Counted from the first letter of the stretch, positions 12,990-21,355 are shown. The stretch is DNA of 23,653 nt from Proteobacteria bacterium SG_bin9 (GCA_002083525.1 LWDM01000048.1:1-23653), one strand, 5' to 3'. The notes: generated from the sequence alone by a model not told the origin. Program-made: numbers and translations.

Positions 12990-13709
12990 CTACCTGGCGA
13001 CCACCATCGATGACCGCTTTGCTGAATCGCTGGAACGCGGTTTGTCTTCGGTGCTCGGGTTTAACGCCACATCGACCCAATCGATCCGGACCCGGACCTC
13101 GGCCACAAGATACTTCACGTATTCGACCAGCAAAAGCCGGAAGGTGGCGGCGCTCGACCACCACGGCTCATCGCGCCACTTGTCGCCGATGACCGCGAAC
13201 GGGATCAAGGTCACGTCCGGCATCGAATGCGACATCTCCACGATGGCACGGGGCATGTGATAGTTCGAGGTCACAACGATCAAAGAGCGGAAACCGCGTT
13301 CGCTCGCCCAGCGCTTGGTTTCGGCAGCATTGCTGCGGGTGTTGACCGCCGAGTGATCGAGATCGACACAGCACTTGAACATGGACTGTCGCTCGGGAAT
13401 TGAACGGCCGATGTCATCGGCACGATTGGCGGGATAGACACCGGAAATCAGAAGCCGCTTGCCGTAACCGGATGCGAGCAGCTCCATTGCATCGGCAACC
13501 CGCGACGAGCCACCGGTGAGAACAACGATGCCGTCCGCATTGCGCGACGGCCGCCGCTCTTCCGAACTCAGCGCGAACAGGAAAATCACGAAGCCAAGCC
13601 CAACCGCGACGGCACCGAGCACGCCCGCACCGACCACGAGCCTGCTGAGGCTCCAGCGGCGCGCGCGCGAAGCCTTGCCCTGCCCGGTCTGGTCAGTTCT
13701 CGAATCCAT
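12990..13709 (-). CDS. YdcF family protein (DUF218)
   Basis: 239 residues. One membrane segment lies at about residues 23-46 (LSRLVVGAGVLGAVAVGLGF), then a DUF218 domain: ADGIVVLTGGSSRVADAMELLASG, RLLISGV, and the block RSNAAETKRWASERGFRSLIVVTSNYHMPRA. The conserved acidic and Asn/His residues of the fold are present. Related proteins (SanA, ElyC, YdcF) act in envelope or peptidoglycan precursor homeostasis, but the reaction is not established. It sits between ftsX and plsC on the same strand, which supports an envelope role. The ATG at 13709 follows a GGGG only 0-1 nt away, so initiation may be weak. Confidence 0.87.
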   Translation of the reverse strand: MDSRTDQTGQGKASRARRWSLSRLVVGAGVLGAVAVGLGFVIFLFALSSEERRPSRNADGIVVLTGGSSRVADAMELLASGYGKRLLISGVYPANRADDIGRSIPERQSMFKCCVDLDHSAVNTRSNAAETKRWASERGFRSLIVVTSNYHMPRAIVEMSHSMPDVTLIPFAVIGDKWRDEPWWSSAATFRLLLVEYVKYLVAEVRVRIDWVDVALNPSTEDKPRSSDSAKRSSMVVAR

Positions 13710-13773
13710 CCCCGGAACGCTTGATCCCTTTCCCCATCATCGAATGGATACCTGTTTGGCCGTCCGATCAAGT

Positions 13774-13818
13774 ATTGAACCCGACCTATTTGTCAGGTCC
13801 GCGGCAGACCGGTTCAAT
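13774..13818 (-). other. hairpin at the ftsX 3' end
   Basis: ATTGAACC (13818-13811 on the minus strand, including the ftsX stop codon) pairs with GGTTCAAT (13781-13774). Inside, GACCT (13799-13795) pairs with AGGTC (13787-13783) around a 7-nt loop. No T-run follows. It could slow or process the transcript between ftsX and the ydcF-like gene, which would lower expression of the downstream genes relative to ftsEX; this is inference. Confidence 0.4.
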
Positions 13819-14800
13819 CGATTTCCCGCAGCGTGGCGAACAGGGTTCGCCGTGACGACCAACCCGTCACCACCGCGATCAGCACGGTCTGCAACGCCAG
13901 CACCACATAGCCCGACGGGCGCAGCGAGAACGTTCCCAACAACGCCGCGAACTGATCGCCGACAGGTGTGCCGGAGAACCAGCCGGCGATCGATTCCGAC
14001 AGGCCGAACATCAGCATCGCCGCACCGCAGCCGATCAAGCCGCCTTCGAGACCAAGGCGCAGGAAGTGGCGCAGAAAGTGGTTGGCGATGAAGCGATCGC
14101 CGGCGCCGACAAAGTGCAGCACCTCGACGATCGGCCGGTTCGAAGCCATCGCACCGCGCGTTGCAAACGACACCGAGATTACAGTGACAATCACGACCAG
14201 CACCAGGACGCCGAGACCGGCGAACACGGTCGCGCCGGTCATCGAGCGCATGCGTTCGATCCAGGCGCGATGATCGTCGACGCTTGCCGACGGCGTGATC
14301 TTGGTCAGCTTCGCGCGCAGTCCGGCAAGATCGAGGCTTGCGCCGGGCAGCACCCGCGCCACGACGACGCGCGGCACCGGCAATTCGTTGAGAGACAAAC
14401 CCGCGCCGAGCCACGGCTCCAGCAGCTTTGCGGATTCTTCAGCACTGTAGGGCCGCACCTCGACGATGCCGGCTTCGCCGCGCACCGCCTCGACGATGCC
14501 GCGCACATCGCGTTCGATGTCGCGGCCGGCGATGGGGCGGAGCTGGATGGTGATCTCGCTCGACACATCTGATTGCCATTCCGCAGCCGCGCCTTGCACC
14601 AGCAACACGGCACCGGTGGTCAGCGAGGCGAGGAACGTCATGATGGCAACGACCGCGATCAGCGCCTTGCCGGAGATCGAGCCGCGCGGCACGATCGGCG
14701 AGAGATTGCGCGCCTTCACCGGCACCTGCGGACGCTCGCGCCCGAGGTCGAGCAGCGTGCCGCGGTCTTCTCCGCTTCTGGTTGGGCCGGTTCTACTCAT
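13814..14800 (-). CDS. ftsX: cell division protein FtsX (ABC permease)
   Basis: 328 residues from the chosen start. FtsX is the membrane half of the FtsEX complex, which controls septal peptidoglycan hydrolases during division. It has a cytoplasmic N-terminal tail, a first membrane segment at about 45-68 (KALIAVVAIMTFLASLTTGAVLLV) and a periplasmic loop (VEVRPYSAEESAKLLEPWLG is the typical FtsX block). Three more membrane segments follow in the C-terminal third (GATVFAGLGVLVLVVIVTVI, GGLIGCGAAMLMFGLSE, GYVVLALQTVLIAVVTGW). The ATG at 14800 overlaps the ftsE end by 8 bp; the open frame continues to 14845 but that part is ftsE coding sequence in another frame. Confidence 0.92.
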   Translation of the reverse strand: MSRTGPTRSGEDRGTLLDLGRERPQVPVKARNLSPIVPRGSISGKALIAVVAIMTFLASLTTGAVLLVQGAAAEWQSDVSSEITIQLRPIAGRDIERDVRGIVEAVRGEAGIVEVRPYSAEESAKLLEPWLGAGLSLNELPVPRVVVARVLPGASLDLAGLRAKLTKITPSASVDDHRAWIERMRSMTGATVFAGLGVLVLVVIVTVISVSFATRGAMASNRPIVEVLHFVGAGDRFIANHFLRHFLRLGLEGGLIGCGAAMLMFGLSESIAGWFSGTPVGDQFAALLGTFSLRPSGYVVLALQTVLIAVVTGWSSRRTLFATLREID

Positions 14801-15452
14801 AGATATGAAGCCGTCCTTCGTGCAGCACCATTCGCCGCGCTTCATACTGGTCCATTAAGGAAATATCGTGGGTAGCAATCACAACCGCCGTGCCGGTCTT
14901 GTTCAGTTCGATGAACAGCCGCAGCAGCCGCCGCGCCAGTGTCGGATCGACGTTGCCGGTCGGCTCGTCGGCGAGCAGCAACTGCGGCCGCGCGATCACC
15001 GCGCGCGCGATCGCGGCGCGCTGCTTCTCGCCGCCCGACAGAATCGGCGGAAGCGCGTCCATGCGCTCGCCTAGCCCGACCCACTTCAGAAGGTCGATGA
15101 CCTCCTTGCGATAGGCGGACTCGGGACGGCCCATCACCCGGAATGGCAACGCGACGTTCTCGTAGGTCGTCATGTGATCGAGCAGACGGAAGTCCTGCAG
15201 CACGATGCCGATGCGCTTGCGCAATTCCGCGACCGCATCCTTGTCGAGCAGCGAGACGTCGTTGCCGAAAATGTTGACGAGGCCGCGCGTCGGCCGCAGC
15301 GAGAGAAACAGGAGCTTCAGCAGCGAGGTCTTGCCCGCGCCGGAGGGGCCGGTCAGGAACTGGAAGGAATGCGCGGGAATCGCGAAGCTGAGGTCGCGGA
15401 GGATTTCCGGCCCCAACCCGTAGCGCAAGCCGACATTCTCGAAACGGACCAC
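14793..15452 (-). CDS. ftsE: cell division ATP-binding protein FtsE
   Basis: 219 residues, the standard FtsE length. It is the ATPase of the FtsEX complex at the inner face of the membrane. Walker A is GPSGAGKTS (35-43), the Q-loop region is IGIVLQDFRLLDHMTTYENVALP, typical of FtsE, the ABC signature is LSGGEKQR (138-145), Walker B is LLLADEPTGNVD, and the switch histidine is in VIATHDISL. First gene of the leftward ftsE-ftsX-ydcF-plsC cluster. It is divergent from the MJ0042 zinc-ribbon gene across 150 bp. Confidence 0.95.
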   Translation of the reverse strand: MVRFENVGLRYGLGPEILRDLSFAIPAHSFQFLTGPSGAGKTSLLKLLFLSLRPTRGLVNIFGNDVSLLDKDAVAELRKRIGIVLQDFRLLDHMTTYENVALPFRVMGRPESAYRKEVIDLLKWVGLGERMDALPPILSGGEKQRAAIARAVIARPQLLLADEPTGNVDPTLARRLLRLFIELNKTGTAVVIATHDISLMDQYEARRMVLHEGRLHIYE

Positions 15453-15602
15453 ATTCAGCTCCGTTCGGCCCGATTCAGGGGAACGCCGGCGGGCGGGCGA
15501 GCCCGATGGGCGCCGCGATAGATTCTTGCGGCGGTTATGGTTTCCGATTCGTTAACGGACGGCAGATAGGCTCTGGGCATCGTCATCCTGGCGAGTCGCC
15601 CC
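15453..15602. other. divergent promoter region between ftsE and the MJ0042 gene
   Basis: This gap of 150 bp must hold promoters for both directions. It contains several GATTC (GANTC) sites, the recognition sequence of the CcrM methyltransferase in alphaproteobacteria, and one GTTAAC. A full CtrA site (TTAA, 7 nt, TTAA) is not present. No -35/-10 pair was convincing. Confidence 0.4.
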
Positions 15603-16439
15603 ATGATTGTTTGCCCGAACTGTACGACATCTTACGACGTCGATCCCGCCAAGCTTGGCCCCAACGGCCGAACGGTCCGCTGCGCCCGCTGCAAGGAATC
15701 CTGGCTGGCTCTGCCCGTCGACGAAATGAGCCTGGCGATGGCCGAGGCCGAAGCAGAGCCCGGGCCCGGTCCGGATCAGATGGCCCAGGAATGGGAGGCC
15801 GCCACCGACGCCTCCATGATCGACAGCCCCTCGATCTCGACGGCGGTGGAAGCCGGAGACCCGGGGCTCGACGTGCATCCCGACTGGGGAACGACGGACG
15901 AAGAGCCGAAGCCGAAGGGGCGGATCGGCCGCCTGTTTGCGGCACTGAAAATACCGGTGAACCTGCCGCCGCTGCCCAGCGTGCCGATGCCGGGCTTCAT
16001 GAAACATTACCTGACGCTGCCCGCCGCCTGCGCCGCCATGGCTGCGCTGTCGATCGCGCTGGTGGTCTGGCGCGCCGACGTGGTGCGGCTGATGCCGCAG
16101 ACGGCCACCTTCTTCAAGATGGTCGGGCTCGAGGTGAACCTGCGCGGGCTGAGAATCGAGAACGTCAAGGTGACGAGCGAGACGGTTGAGGGCAAACCGA
16201 TGCTTATCATCGAGGGCTTCGTCGCGGACGGCGCGCGCAAGCCGGCGCAGGTGCCGCGCCTGCGCTTCGTGGTGCATGACGAGAAGGGTGTCGAGATCTA
16301 CGCCTGGAACAGCGTGGTCGACCAGACCGTGCTGCAGCCGGGCGAGCGGGTGCCCTTCCGCTCCCGCCTCGCCGCGCCGCCGGCCGAAGCGCGCACGATC
16401 GCCGTGCGGTTCTTCAACCGTCGCGATATCGGCGCGTAA
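15603..16439 (+). CDS. MJ0042-type zinc-ribbon membrane protein with DUF3426-like C-terminus
   Basis: 278 residues. The first 35 residues form an MJ0042 zinc ribbon with four cysteines, Cys4/Cys7 (CPNC) and Cys27/Cys30 (CARC). An acidic, proline-containing linker follows (about 40-110). One membrane segment lies at about 138-157 (LPAACAAMAALSIALVVW). The remainder (VNLRGLRIENVKVTSET, IEGFVADGARKPAQVPRLRF, LQPGERVPFRSRLAAPP) looks like a DUF3426 beta-sandwich facing the periplasm. Function unknown; proteins of this build are common in alphaproteobacteria next to ftsEX. It is transcribed away from ftsE and is followed after 122 bp by a CpdR-like gene. Confidence 0.87.
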   Translation: MIVCPNCTTSYDVDPAKLGPNGRTVRCARCKESWLALPVDEMSLAMAEAEAEPGPGPDQMAQEWEAATDASMIDSPSISTAVEAGDPGLDVHPDWGTTDEEPKPKGRIGRLFAALKIPVNLPPLPSVPMPGFMKHYLTLPAACAAMAALSIALVVWRADVVRLMPQTATFFKMVGLEVNLRGLRIENVKVTSETVEGKPMLIIEGFVADGARKPAQVPRLRFVVHDEKGVEIYAWNSVVDQTVLQPGERVPFRSRLAAPPAEARTIAVRFFNRRDIGA

Positions 16440-16561
16440 CGCGTCAGCGATTTCGGCGTTCACAAGCGCGCTTTGCCGCAGGCCGCACATATTGTGACCG
16501 CAAACGCCTTGCCCAATCCTGCGGTTTGAACTCCGCTGGCACCTGAGGATACCTTCGCCGC

Positions 16562-16927
16562 ATGCCCCGCATCCTGATCGCCGACGACGAAGAGTCCGTC
16601 CGCATGCTGGTGGCCCGCGCCATCGGCATGGACGGCCACGCCACCGTCACCGCCGAGGACGGCGCAGAGGCGCTCGATATCCTGACGCGGGAGAACGGCG
16701 CGTTCGATCTCCTGCTCACCGACATCAAGATGCCGGTGATGGACGGCATCGCGCTCGCACTTGCCGCCGCGCGCGACTTTCCGCAACTGAAGATTCTGCT
16801 GATGACCGGCTACGCCGACCAGCGCGAACGCGCGTCGGGCCTCGACGCCATCGTGCACGATGTCGTCACCAAGCCGTTTTCGATTGCGGATATCCGCACG
16901 GCCGTTGCGAATGCGCTGAGCGCCTGA
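16562..16927 (+). CDS. cpdR: CpdR-like single-domain response regulator
   Basis: 121 residues, only a receiver domain. The acidic pocket is ADDEE (Asp8/Asp9), the phospho-acceptor is Asp54 in LLLTDIKMPVMDG, the switch threonine is in LLMTGYA and the conserved lysine in VTKPFS. There is no output domain. In Caulobacter the unphosphorylated CpdR brings ClpXP and its substrates to the cell pole and is switched by the CckA-ChpT relay. Sequence and neighbourhood fit CpdR, but other stand-alone receivers look alike, so the name is probable rather than certain. It converges on the TIGR02302 gene, with a palindromic repeat in between. Confidence 0.8.
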   Translation: MPRILIADDEESVRMLVARAIGMDGHATVTAEDGAEALDILTRENGAFDLLLTDIKMPVMDGIALALAAARDFPQLKILLMTGYADQRERASGLDAIVHDVVTKPFSIADIRTAVANALSA

Positions 16928-16938
16928 TCCCGAACTAT

Positions 16939-16987
16939 AGCCCGGATGGAGCGCAGCGAAATCCGGGGGCTCGGGCTCCCGGGTTAC
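16939..16987. repeat. palindromic repeat (AGCCCGGATGGAGCG type) between convergent genes
   Basis: AGCCCGGATGGAGCGCAGCG is the start of a dispersed bacterial repeat. CCCGGAT (16941-16947) pairs with ATCCGGG (16961-16967), and an adjoining CCGGG / CCCGG pair extends to about 16983. The second, inverted half of the usual repeat appears degraded. It sits between the 3' ends of the CpdR-like and TIGR02302 genes and may help end both transcripts. Confidence 0.65.
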
Positions 16988-16996
16988 GTACTGACC

Positions 16997-19594
16997 TCAG
17001 TAATCCTTGAGCAGCCGTTCGATGTAATCGAGTTCGATCTGCGGACGCGACGGATCGCCGAGACGCCGGCGGAGCTCTTCGAGAATGCGGCGCACGCGCT
17101 GAACGTCGATCTCGCCCGGAATCTTCACGGTGAAATCGTCGTTGAATTCACGGCTGCGCAATGGCCGGCCGAGTGGATCGGTGTTCGGACCGGCGCGCTG
17201 GGAGCGGCCGCGGCGTTCGCCCGGACCGTCGTCGCCCTGCCCTTCGCCCATCTGTTGCTGCATCGCCTGCGCGAGCTTCTGCACGCCCTTGCGCAGCGCC
17301 TCCAGCGCCTTGCCCTGCGAACCGACGGCGCCTTCCGAATTGCCGTCGCCAAGCTGACCGTCGGCGTCGCCCATCGCCTCGCCGGCATCGGCGAGCGCAT
17401 CGCCGTCACCGTCGCCATCGTCGCCGGGCTGACCTTGCTGGCCCTGTTGGCCTTGCTGACCGCGCTGGCCCTTTTCGCCCTTCTCGCCTTTCGGTCCCTG
17501 CCCCATGCCCTGGCGGGCGAGTTGTTCCTGCAGCTTGCGCAGCCGGTCACGCAGTGCCTGCTGATCCTGCTGCAGGTCGCCCATGGCGTTCTTGTCGCCC
17601 TGCTGGCCGCGCGAGCGGTCGCGGCGCGAGTCCTGGCCCTGCTTGAAGGTGCGGTCGCGCAACTGCTGCTGCTTGCGGATGACGTCGCCAAGCTCATTCA
17701 TCGACTGCTGCATCTCGTCGTCATCGCCGGACTGGCCGGGACGCGCCATCTGCAGGTTCTCCAGCATCTGCTGAAGCTGTTCGAGCAGCTGCTTCGCCGC
17801 ATCCTTGTCGCCGTTGCGCGACAGGCGCTCCATGCGCTCGATCATGTTGTTGAGATCCTGCTGACGCAGCATCTTGCTGTTCTGATCGAGCGGGCGCGCG
17901 AGCTGCTGCGGATTCTTCTGCAGCTGCTCGGCAAGCTGGCGCATGAAGTTGTCGAGCGCCGCGCGCAGCTGGTCGGTGAGCTTCTTGATTTCCTCGTCGC
18001 TGGCGCCGCGCTCCAGCGCCTGCTTGAGCGCCTCTTGCGCTGCGCGCAGCGCCTTCTCGACATCGCTGATGTTGCCGTCCTCGATAGTGACGGCGAGCGC
18101 CCACAGGCTGGACACCACTTCGCGCAGCGCATCGTCGTTGCGCGCGGCCTGAAGCTGACCGGTGACACTGCGCAGACCGAGGTAATGGCCAAGCTCCGGC
18201 ATGAATTGCTCCGGTGCGATCGCCAGCGCCTCGAGCGCCGCCCACACGAGCGACCGGCGATTGGCGTCGAGCGCCAGTTCGCGCCGCTGCTCGATCAGCG
18301 CACGCGCCAAAGGCTTCGTGAACAGCCGCTCCGGCAGCTTCATGTCGAACGGCTCGCTCGCACCTTCGTTGCCGGCTTCGTCCTTGGCGGTGAGCGTGAG
18401 CGTGACGTCGGCACCCGCGTACGGGTCTTCCGTCATATCCTTTACAGTCTGGCCAACGCCGGCGCGGGTTCGCGCATTCGGCAGCACCAGCTGAAAATGC
18501 GGCGGCTCGAACAGCGGGCGCACCGACTTGCCGCTCGTGACCTCCGTCGCCGGCTTCGTCTTGAAGCGCGCATGCGCTTCGGTCACGCCGTAGTCGTCTT
18601 CGATCCGGTAGGCGGTCAGCAGCGATCCGCGCGCCTGCCGCTCCGGATCTTTCGCCAGTTCGATCGATGGCGCACGATCCGGCACCGCGACGAAGGTCCA
18701 GTGCACGCCCGGCGAGCGCAGCTGCGCGGTGCCATCCGCAGCGATGGTGAAACGGCGCTCGCTCGCACCCTGCGGCGCCTGCTCGGCCGACGGCGTTTCG
18801 TTGATGCCGCCAGTGACGCCGATCTCGGGGCCATTGCCGCCACTCGAACGAATGATGAGGACACTGCCGACCGGGACCTGCATCACGGTCTTGTCAGCTT
18901 GCGGCTGCGCGGCCGAGCCCTCGCGTGCCGCCGACGAGATCAGGATGACCGGCGGCTTGCCGGTGTAGGCCGGCGCCGTCACCCACGCATCGACGCGCAC
19001 ATTTGCGGGCGTCAGAAAACCGCCAAGCTCGAACGCGCCAAGAAGGCGCATAGCGCGTTCACCTTCGGCCGCAAAGAAAGTTGCGACCAGCGCGACAACC
19101 ACAAGCGCACGGACCGCGCGCGGATCGTGCAACGCGAGCCGCGGCGACGGGCTGCCGGCGCGAATGCTCTTGATCGACGCGAGCGTGCGGTTGCGCTGCT
19201 CGGCCCAGAGCGCCTGCGCCACCGGGTCGCTGGAGTTCATGTTGTCGGAGAGTTCGGTCGCCGGACGATGCCGGATGCCGGAGTTGCGGTCGAGGCGCAG
19301 CAACGCTTCGTCGCGGGTCGGCCAACGCAGCTTCACGAACGGCACCAGCGCCGCGATCATGAGTGCGGCAAAGGCGAGCAGACCGACGACGCGGCCGCTC
19401 AGCGGCAGCACCAGCCAGAGCCCCGCCCACGACACCGCCAGAAACAGACCGACCACACACAGCACGCGCGCGAGGTTCGGCCAGAGCCGCTCCCAGATGA
19501 TCGCCAGCTGCGCGCGCTTGAGCGCCTGCGTCAGCTGCAGGCGCGCAGCGAACGGCGGTTCGGTAAGAGGCGGATCGTTCCTGAGGCTGCTCAA
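16997..19594 (-). CDS. TIGR02302 / DUF4175 family membrane protein
   Basis: 865 residues from the chosen start. The family is conserved in alphaproteobacteria but its function is unknown. Two membrane segments lie near the N-terminus (VLCVVGLFLAVSWAGLWLVL and GRVVGLLAFAALMIAALVPF) and a third at about residue 145 (ALVVVALVATFFA), then a large probably periplasmic region with beta-rich repeats (APAYTGKPPVIL). A long glutamine-rich helical region has coiled-coil character (EQLQQMLENLQMARPG), then a collagen-like Gly-X-Y tract (about residues 700-729), and the conserved end ILEELRRRLGDPSRPQIELDYIERLLKDY. TTG at 19594 is preferred because GGAG lies 6 nt upstream; a GTG at 19651 with GAGAG upstream is the alternative and would add 19 residues. 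Confidence 0.85.
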   Translation of the reverse strand: MSSLRNDPPLTEPPFAARLQLTQALKRAQLAIIWERLWPNLARVLCVVGLFLAVSWAGLWLVLPLSGRVVGLLAFAALMIAALVPFVKLRWPTRDEALLRLDRNSGIRHRPATELSDNMNSSDPVAQALWAEQRNRTLASIKSIRAGSPSPRLALHDPRAVRALVVVALVATFFAAEGERAMRLLGAFELGGFLTPANVRVDAWVTAPAYTGKPPVILISSAAREGSAAQPQADKTVMQVPVGSVLIIRSSGGNGPEIGVTGGINETPSAEQAPQGASERRFTIAADGTAQLRSPGVHWTFVAVPDRAPSIELAKDPERQARGSLLTAYRIEDDYGVTEAHARFKTKPATEVTSGKSVRPLFEPPHFQLVLPNARTRAGVGQTVKDMTEDPYAGADVTLTLTAKDEAGNEGASEPFDMKLPERLFTKPLARALIEQRRELALDANRRSLVWAALEALAIAPEQFMPELGHYLGLRSVTGQLQAARNDDALREVVSSLWALAVTIEDGNISDVEKALRAAQEALKQALERGASDEEIKKLTDQLRAALDNFMRQLAEQLQKNPQQLARPLDQNSKMLRQQDLNNMIERMERLSRNGDKDAAKQLLEQLQQMLENLQMARPGQSGDDDEMQQSMNELGDVIRKQQQLRDRTFKQGQDSRRDRSRGQQGDKNAMGDLQQDQQALRDRLRKLQEQLARQGMGQGPKGEKGEKGQRGQQGQQGQQGQPGDDGDGDGDALADAGEAMGDADGQLGDGNSEGAVGSQGKALEALRKGVQKLAQAMQQQMGEGQGDDGPGERRGRSQRAGPNTDPLGRPLRSREFNDDFTVKIPGEIDVQRVRRILEELRRRLGDPSRPQIELDYIERLLKDY
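17408..17497 (-). repeat. collagen-like Gly-X-Y tract inside the TIGR02302 gene
   Basis: Ten consecutive Gly-X-Y triplets are encoded: GPK, GEK, GEK, GQR, GQQ, GQQ, GQQ, GQP, GDD, GDG. The codons vary between triplets (GGC, GGT, GGA), so it is not a pure DNA tandem repeat, although the GGCCAG/CAA units are similar enough to allow slippage. It joins the glutamine-rich helical region to an Asp/Ala-rich segment. Confidence 0.85.
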
Positions 19595-19754
19595 TGCGAT
19601 CTCCAGACTGTCCGGCGCGAAGCGTAACACAGGGGTGCCAGCCGGGCACACTCAATCTCTCGCAAAGATCACATGCAAACGTGGGGCCAAAACGGCGAAA
19701 ATGCTTCACGAACGCGTGACGACATGCATCGAAACGCCGCGAATCAACGGCGGT

Positions 19755-21020
19755 TCAGAGCCAGGGCGCAGGTCTGTCCATAGCGATGAGCGCATCGACA
19801 TCGATACGCGGACGCACGACCGCATACTGGTCGCCGTTCACGAGTACCTCGGGAACCAGCGGCCGCGTGTTGTAGGTACCAGCCTGCACGGCGCCATAGG
19901 CGCCTGCGGTCATGATCGCAACCAGATCACCCGCCTTCGGCTCCGGCAGCTCACGCCCGAGCGCGAGGTAGTCGCCGGTCTCGCACACCGGGCCGACAAC
20001 ATCCGCAGTAATCATCTTCGTCCCGGCGGCGGGCTGGCGCACCGGGGCGATGTCATGATGCGCTTCATAGAGCGTCGGGCGAATGAGATCGTTCATCGCC
20101 GCATCGATGATGACGAAGTTCCGCGCATCGCCGTGCTTCATGTAGATCACGCGCGTGACGAGGATGCCCGCGTTACCGACGATCATGCGGCCCGGCTCGA
20201 ACATCAGCTTGCAGCCGAGATTGTGCGCCACGCGCTTGACCATCTGCGCATAGAGCGCGGGCGCCGGCGGCGCTGCCTTGTCGGCGTGGTAGGGAATGCC
20301 AAGCCCGCCGCCGAAATCGATATGCGAGATGGTGTGACCGTCGTCGCGCAGCCGGCGCACGAAGTCGGCGAGCAGCGCGAACGCTTCTTCCATCGGCCCG
20401 AGATCGGTAATCTGGCTGCCGATGTGCGTATCGACGCCGGTGATCTTGATGCCCGGCAGCTTCGCCGCGCGCGCATAAACCTCGCGGGCGCGGCTCAACG
20501 GAATGCCGAACTTGTTTTCCGACTTACCGGTCGAAATCTTGGCGTGGGTCTTCGCGTCGACGTCCGGGTTGAGCCGCAACGACACGCGCGCCTCGCGGCC
20601 CATTTCGGTCGCAAGCCGTGACAGCAGCGCAAGCTCGGGCTCGGATTCGACGTTGATGCAGAGAACGTCCTCGGCGAGCGCCGCGCGCAGTTCGGCTTCG
20701 GTCTTGCCGACGCCGGAGAACACGATCTTGTTCGGCGGAATACCGGCGGCGCGGGCGCGCTTCAATTCACCGCCCGACACCACATCGGCGCCGGCGCCGA
20801 GCTTTGCCAGCGTGCGCAGCACCGACTGGTTCGAATTCGCCTTCATGGCATAGCAGACGAGCGAGTCGATACCTGCGAACGCTTCGGTGAAGACGCGGTA
20901 GTGCCGCTCCAGCGTCGCGGTCGAATAGCAATAGAACGGCGTGCCGACGGTCTCGGCCAGCGTCGCAAGACTCACCCCTTCAGCGTGAAGCACGCCGTCG
21001 CGATAGTCGAAGTGGTGCAT
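19755..21020 (-). CDS. lysA: diaminopimelate decarboxylase
   Basis: 421 residues, the expected length. LysA is a PLP enzyme that removes CO2 from meso-diaminopimelate to form L-lysine in the cytoplasm. Lys60 in VCYAMKANSN is the PLP lysine. VFSGVGKTEAELRAAL, THIGSQI, FGGGLGIPYH and EPGRMIVGNAG are family blocks, and GPVCETGDYLALGREL supplies the substrate-binding cysteine from the partner subunit. The open frame continues to a GTG at 21056, but MHHFDYRDGVLHAEGV at 21020 is the typical family start. It lies in the argH-lipoprotein-lysA-TIGR02302 run, 56 bp after the lipoprotein gene. Confidence 0.95.
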   Translation of the reverse strand: MHHFDYRDGVLHAEGVSLATLAETVGTPFYCYSTATLERHYRVFTEAFAGIDSLVCYAMKANSNQSVLRTLAKLGAGADVVSGGELKRARAAGIPPNKIVFSGVGKTEAELRAALAEDVLCINVESEPELALLSRLATEMGREARVSLRLNPDVDAKTHAKISTGKSENKFGIPLSRAREVYARAAKLPGIKITGVDTHIGSQITDLGPMEEAFALLADFVRRLRDDGHTISHIDFGGGLGIPYHADKAAPPAPALYAQMVKRVAHNLGCKLMFEPGRMIVGNAGILVTRVIYMKHGDARNFVIIDAAMNDLIRPTLYEAHHDIAPVRQPAAGTKMITADVVGPVCETGDYLALGRELPEPKAGDLVAIMTAGAYGAVQAGTYNTRPLVPEVLVNGDQYAVVRPRIDVDALIAMDRPAPWL

Positions 21021-21076
21021 GGGCGTTCGCTCAGAAATTCGCGGCCGGTCGGGCACCGACCTTACCGCAACAGCGC

Positions 21077-21355
21077 TCAGTCAAGGATGAAATCGAGGAA
21101 GAACGGTCGTCGGCCAGCCGGCCTGGCCGCAGGCGCCGGTTCTTCACCCGGCGGTGCGAATAATGCACCGGCCTGCGTCGCAACTGAACTCTGCGGCGGC
21201 GGCGCCACTTCCGAACGCGCCGTGTTGGACTGAGGCTGAACGGACGCGCTCGGCGGCAGTTCCAGCGGCCCCTTGCGGCCGCAACCTGCGAGCGCCACGG
21301 CGGTCAACATGATGATGGCCAGCTTGGCGCAGGCGGTCGAACGGATCACAGTCAC
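21077..21355 (-). CDS. small LptM-like lipoprotein
   Basis: 92 residues. A lipoprotein signal peptide ends in the lipobox LAGC (Cys at about residue 25), directly followed by GRKGPLELPP. CGxKGPL after the lipidated cysteine is the mark of the LptM/YifL family, which in E. coli helps the LptDE lipopolysaccharide translocon mature. The rest is Pro/Ala-rich and disordered, ending in RPFFLDFILD, a tail often kept in alphaproteobacterial members. The start is a GTG at 21355. Its place between argH and lysA matches the usual arrangement; yifL in E. coli also lies next to dapF and lysine genes. Outer-membrane anchoring is likely. Confidence 0.85.
   Translation of the reverse strand: MTVIRSTACAKLAIIMLTAVALAGCGRKGPLELPPSASVQPQSNTARSEVAPPPQSSVATQAGALFAPPGEEPAPAARPAGRRPFFLDFILD

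Noticed and set aside
15502..15560. CtrA binding site upstream of ftsE / MJ0042
   Set aside because: Only a single GTTAAC half-site is present; the second TTAA at the required 7-nt spacing is missing.
16946..19627. Open frame of 893 codons on the plus strand opposite the TIGR02302 gene
   Set aside because: The product is Leu/Arg/Ala-rich and reflects the Gln-rich antisense codons; the minus-strand protein has membrane segments, a conserved C-terminus and a good ribosome binding site.
19164..20621. Open frame of 485 codons on the plus strand opposite the TIGR02302 and lysA genes
   Set aside because: It spans two genes on the opposite strand, has no family motifs and its composition is that of an antisense shadow.
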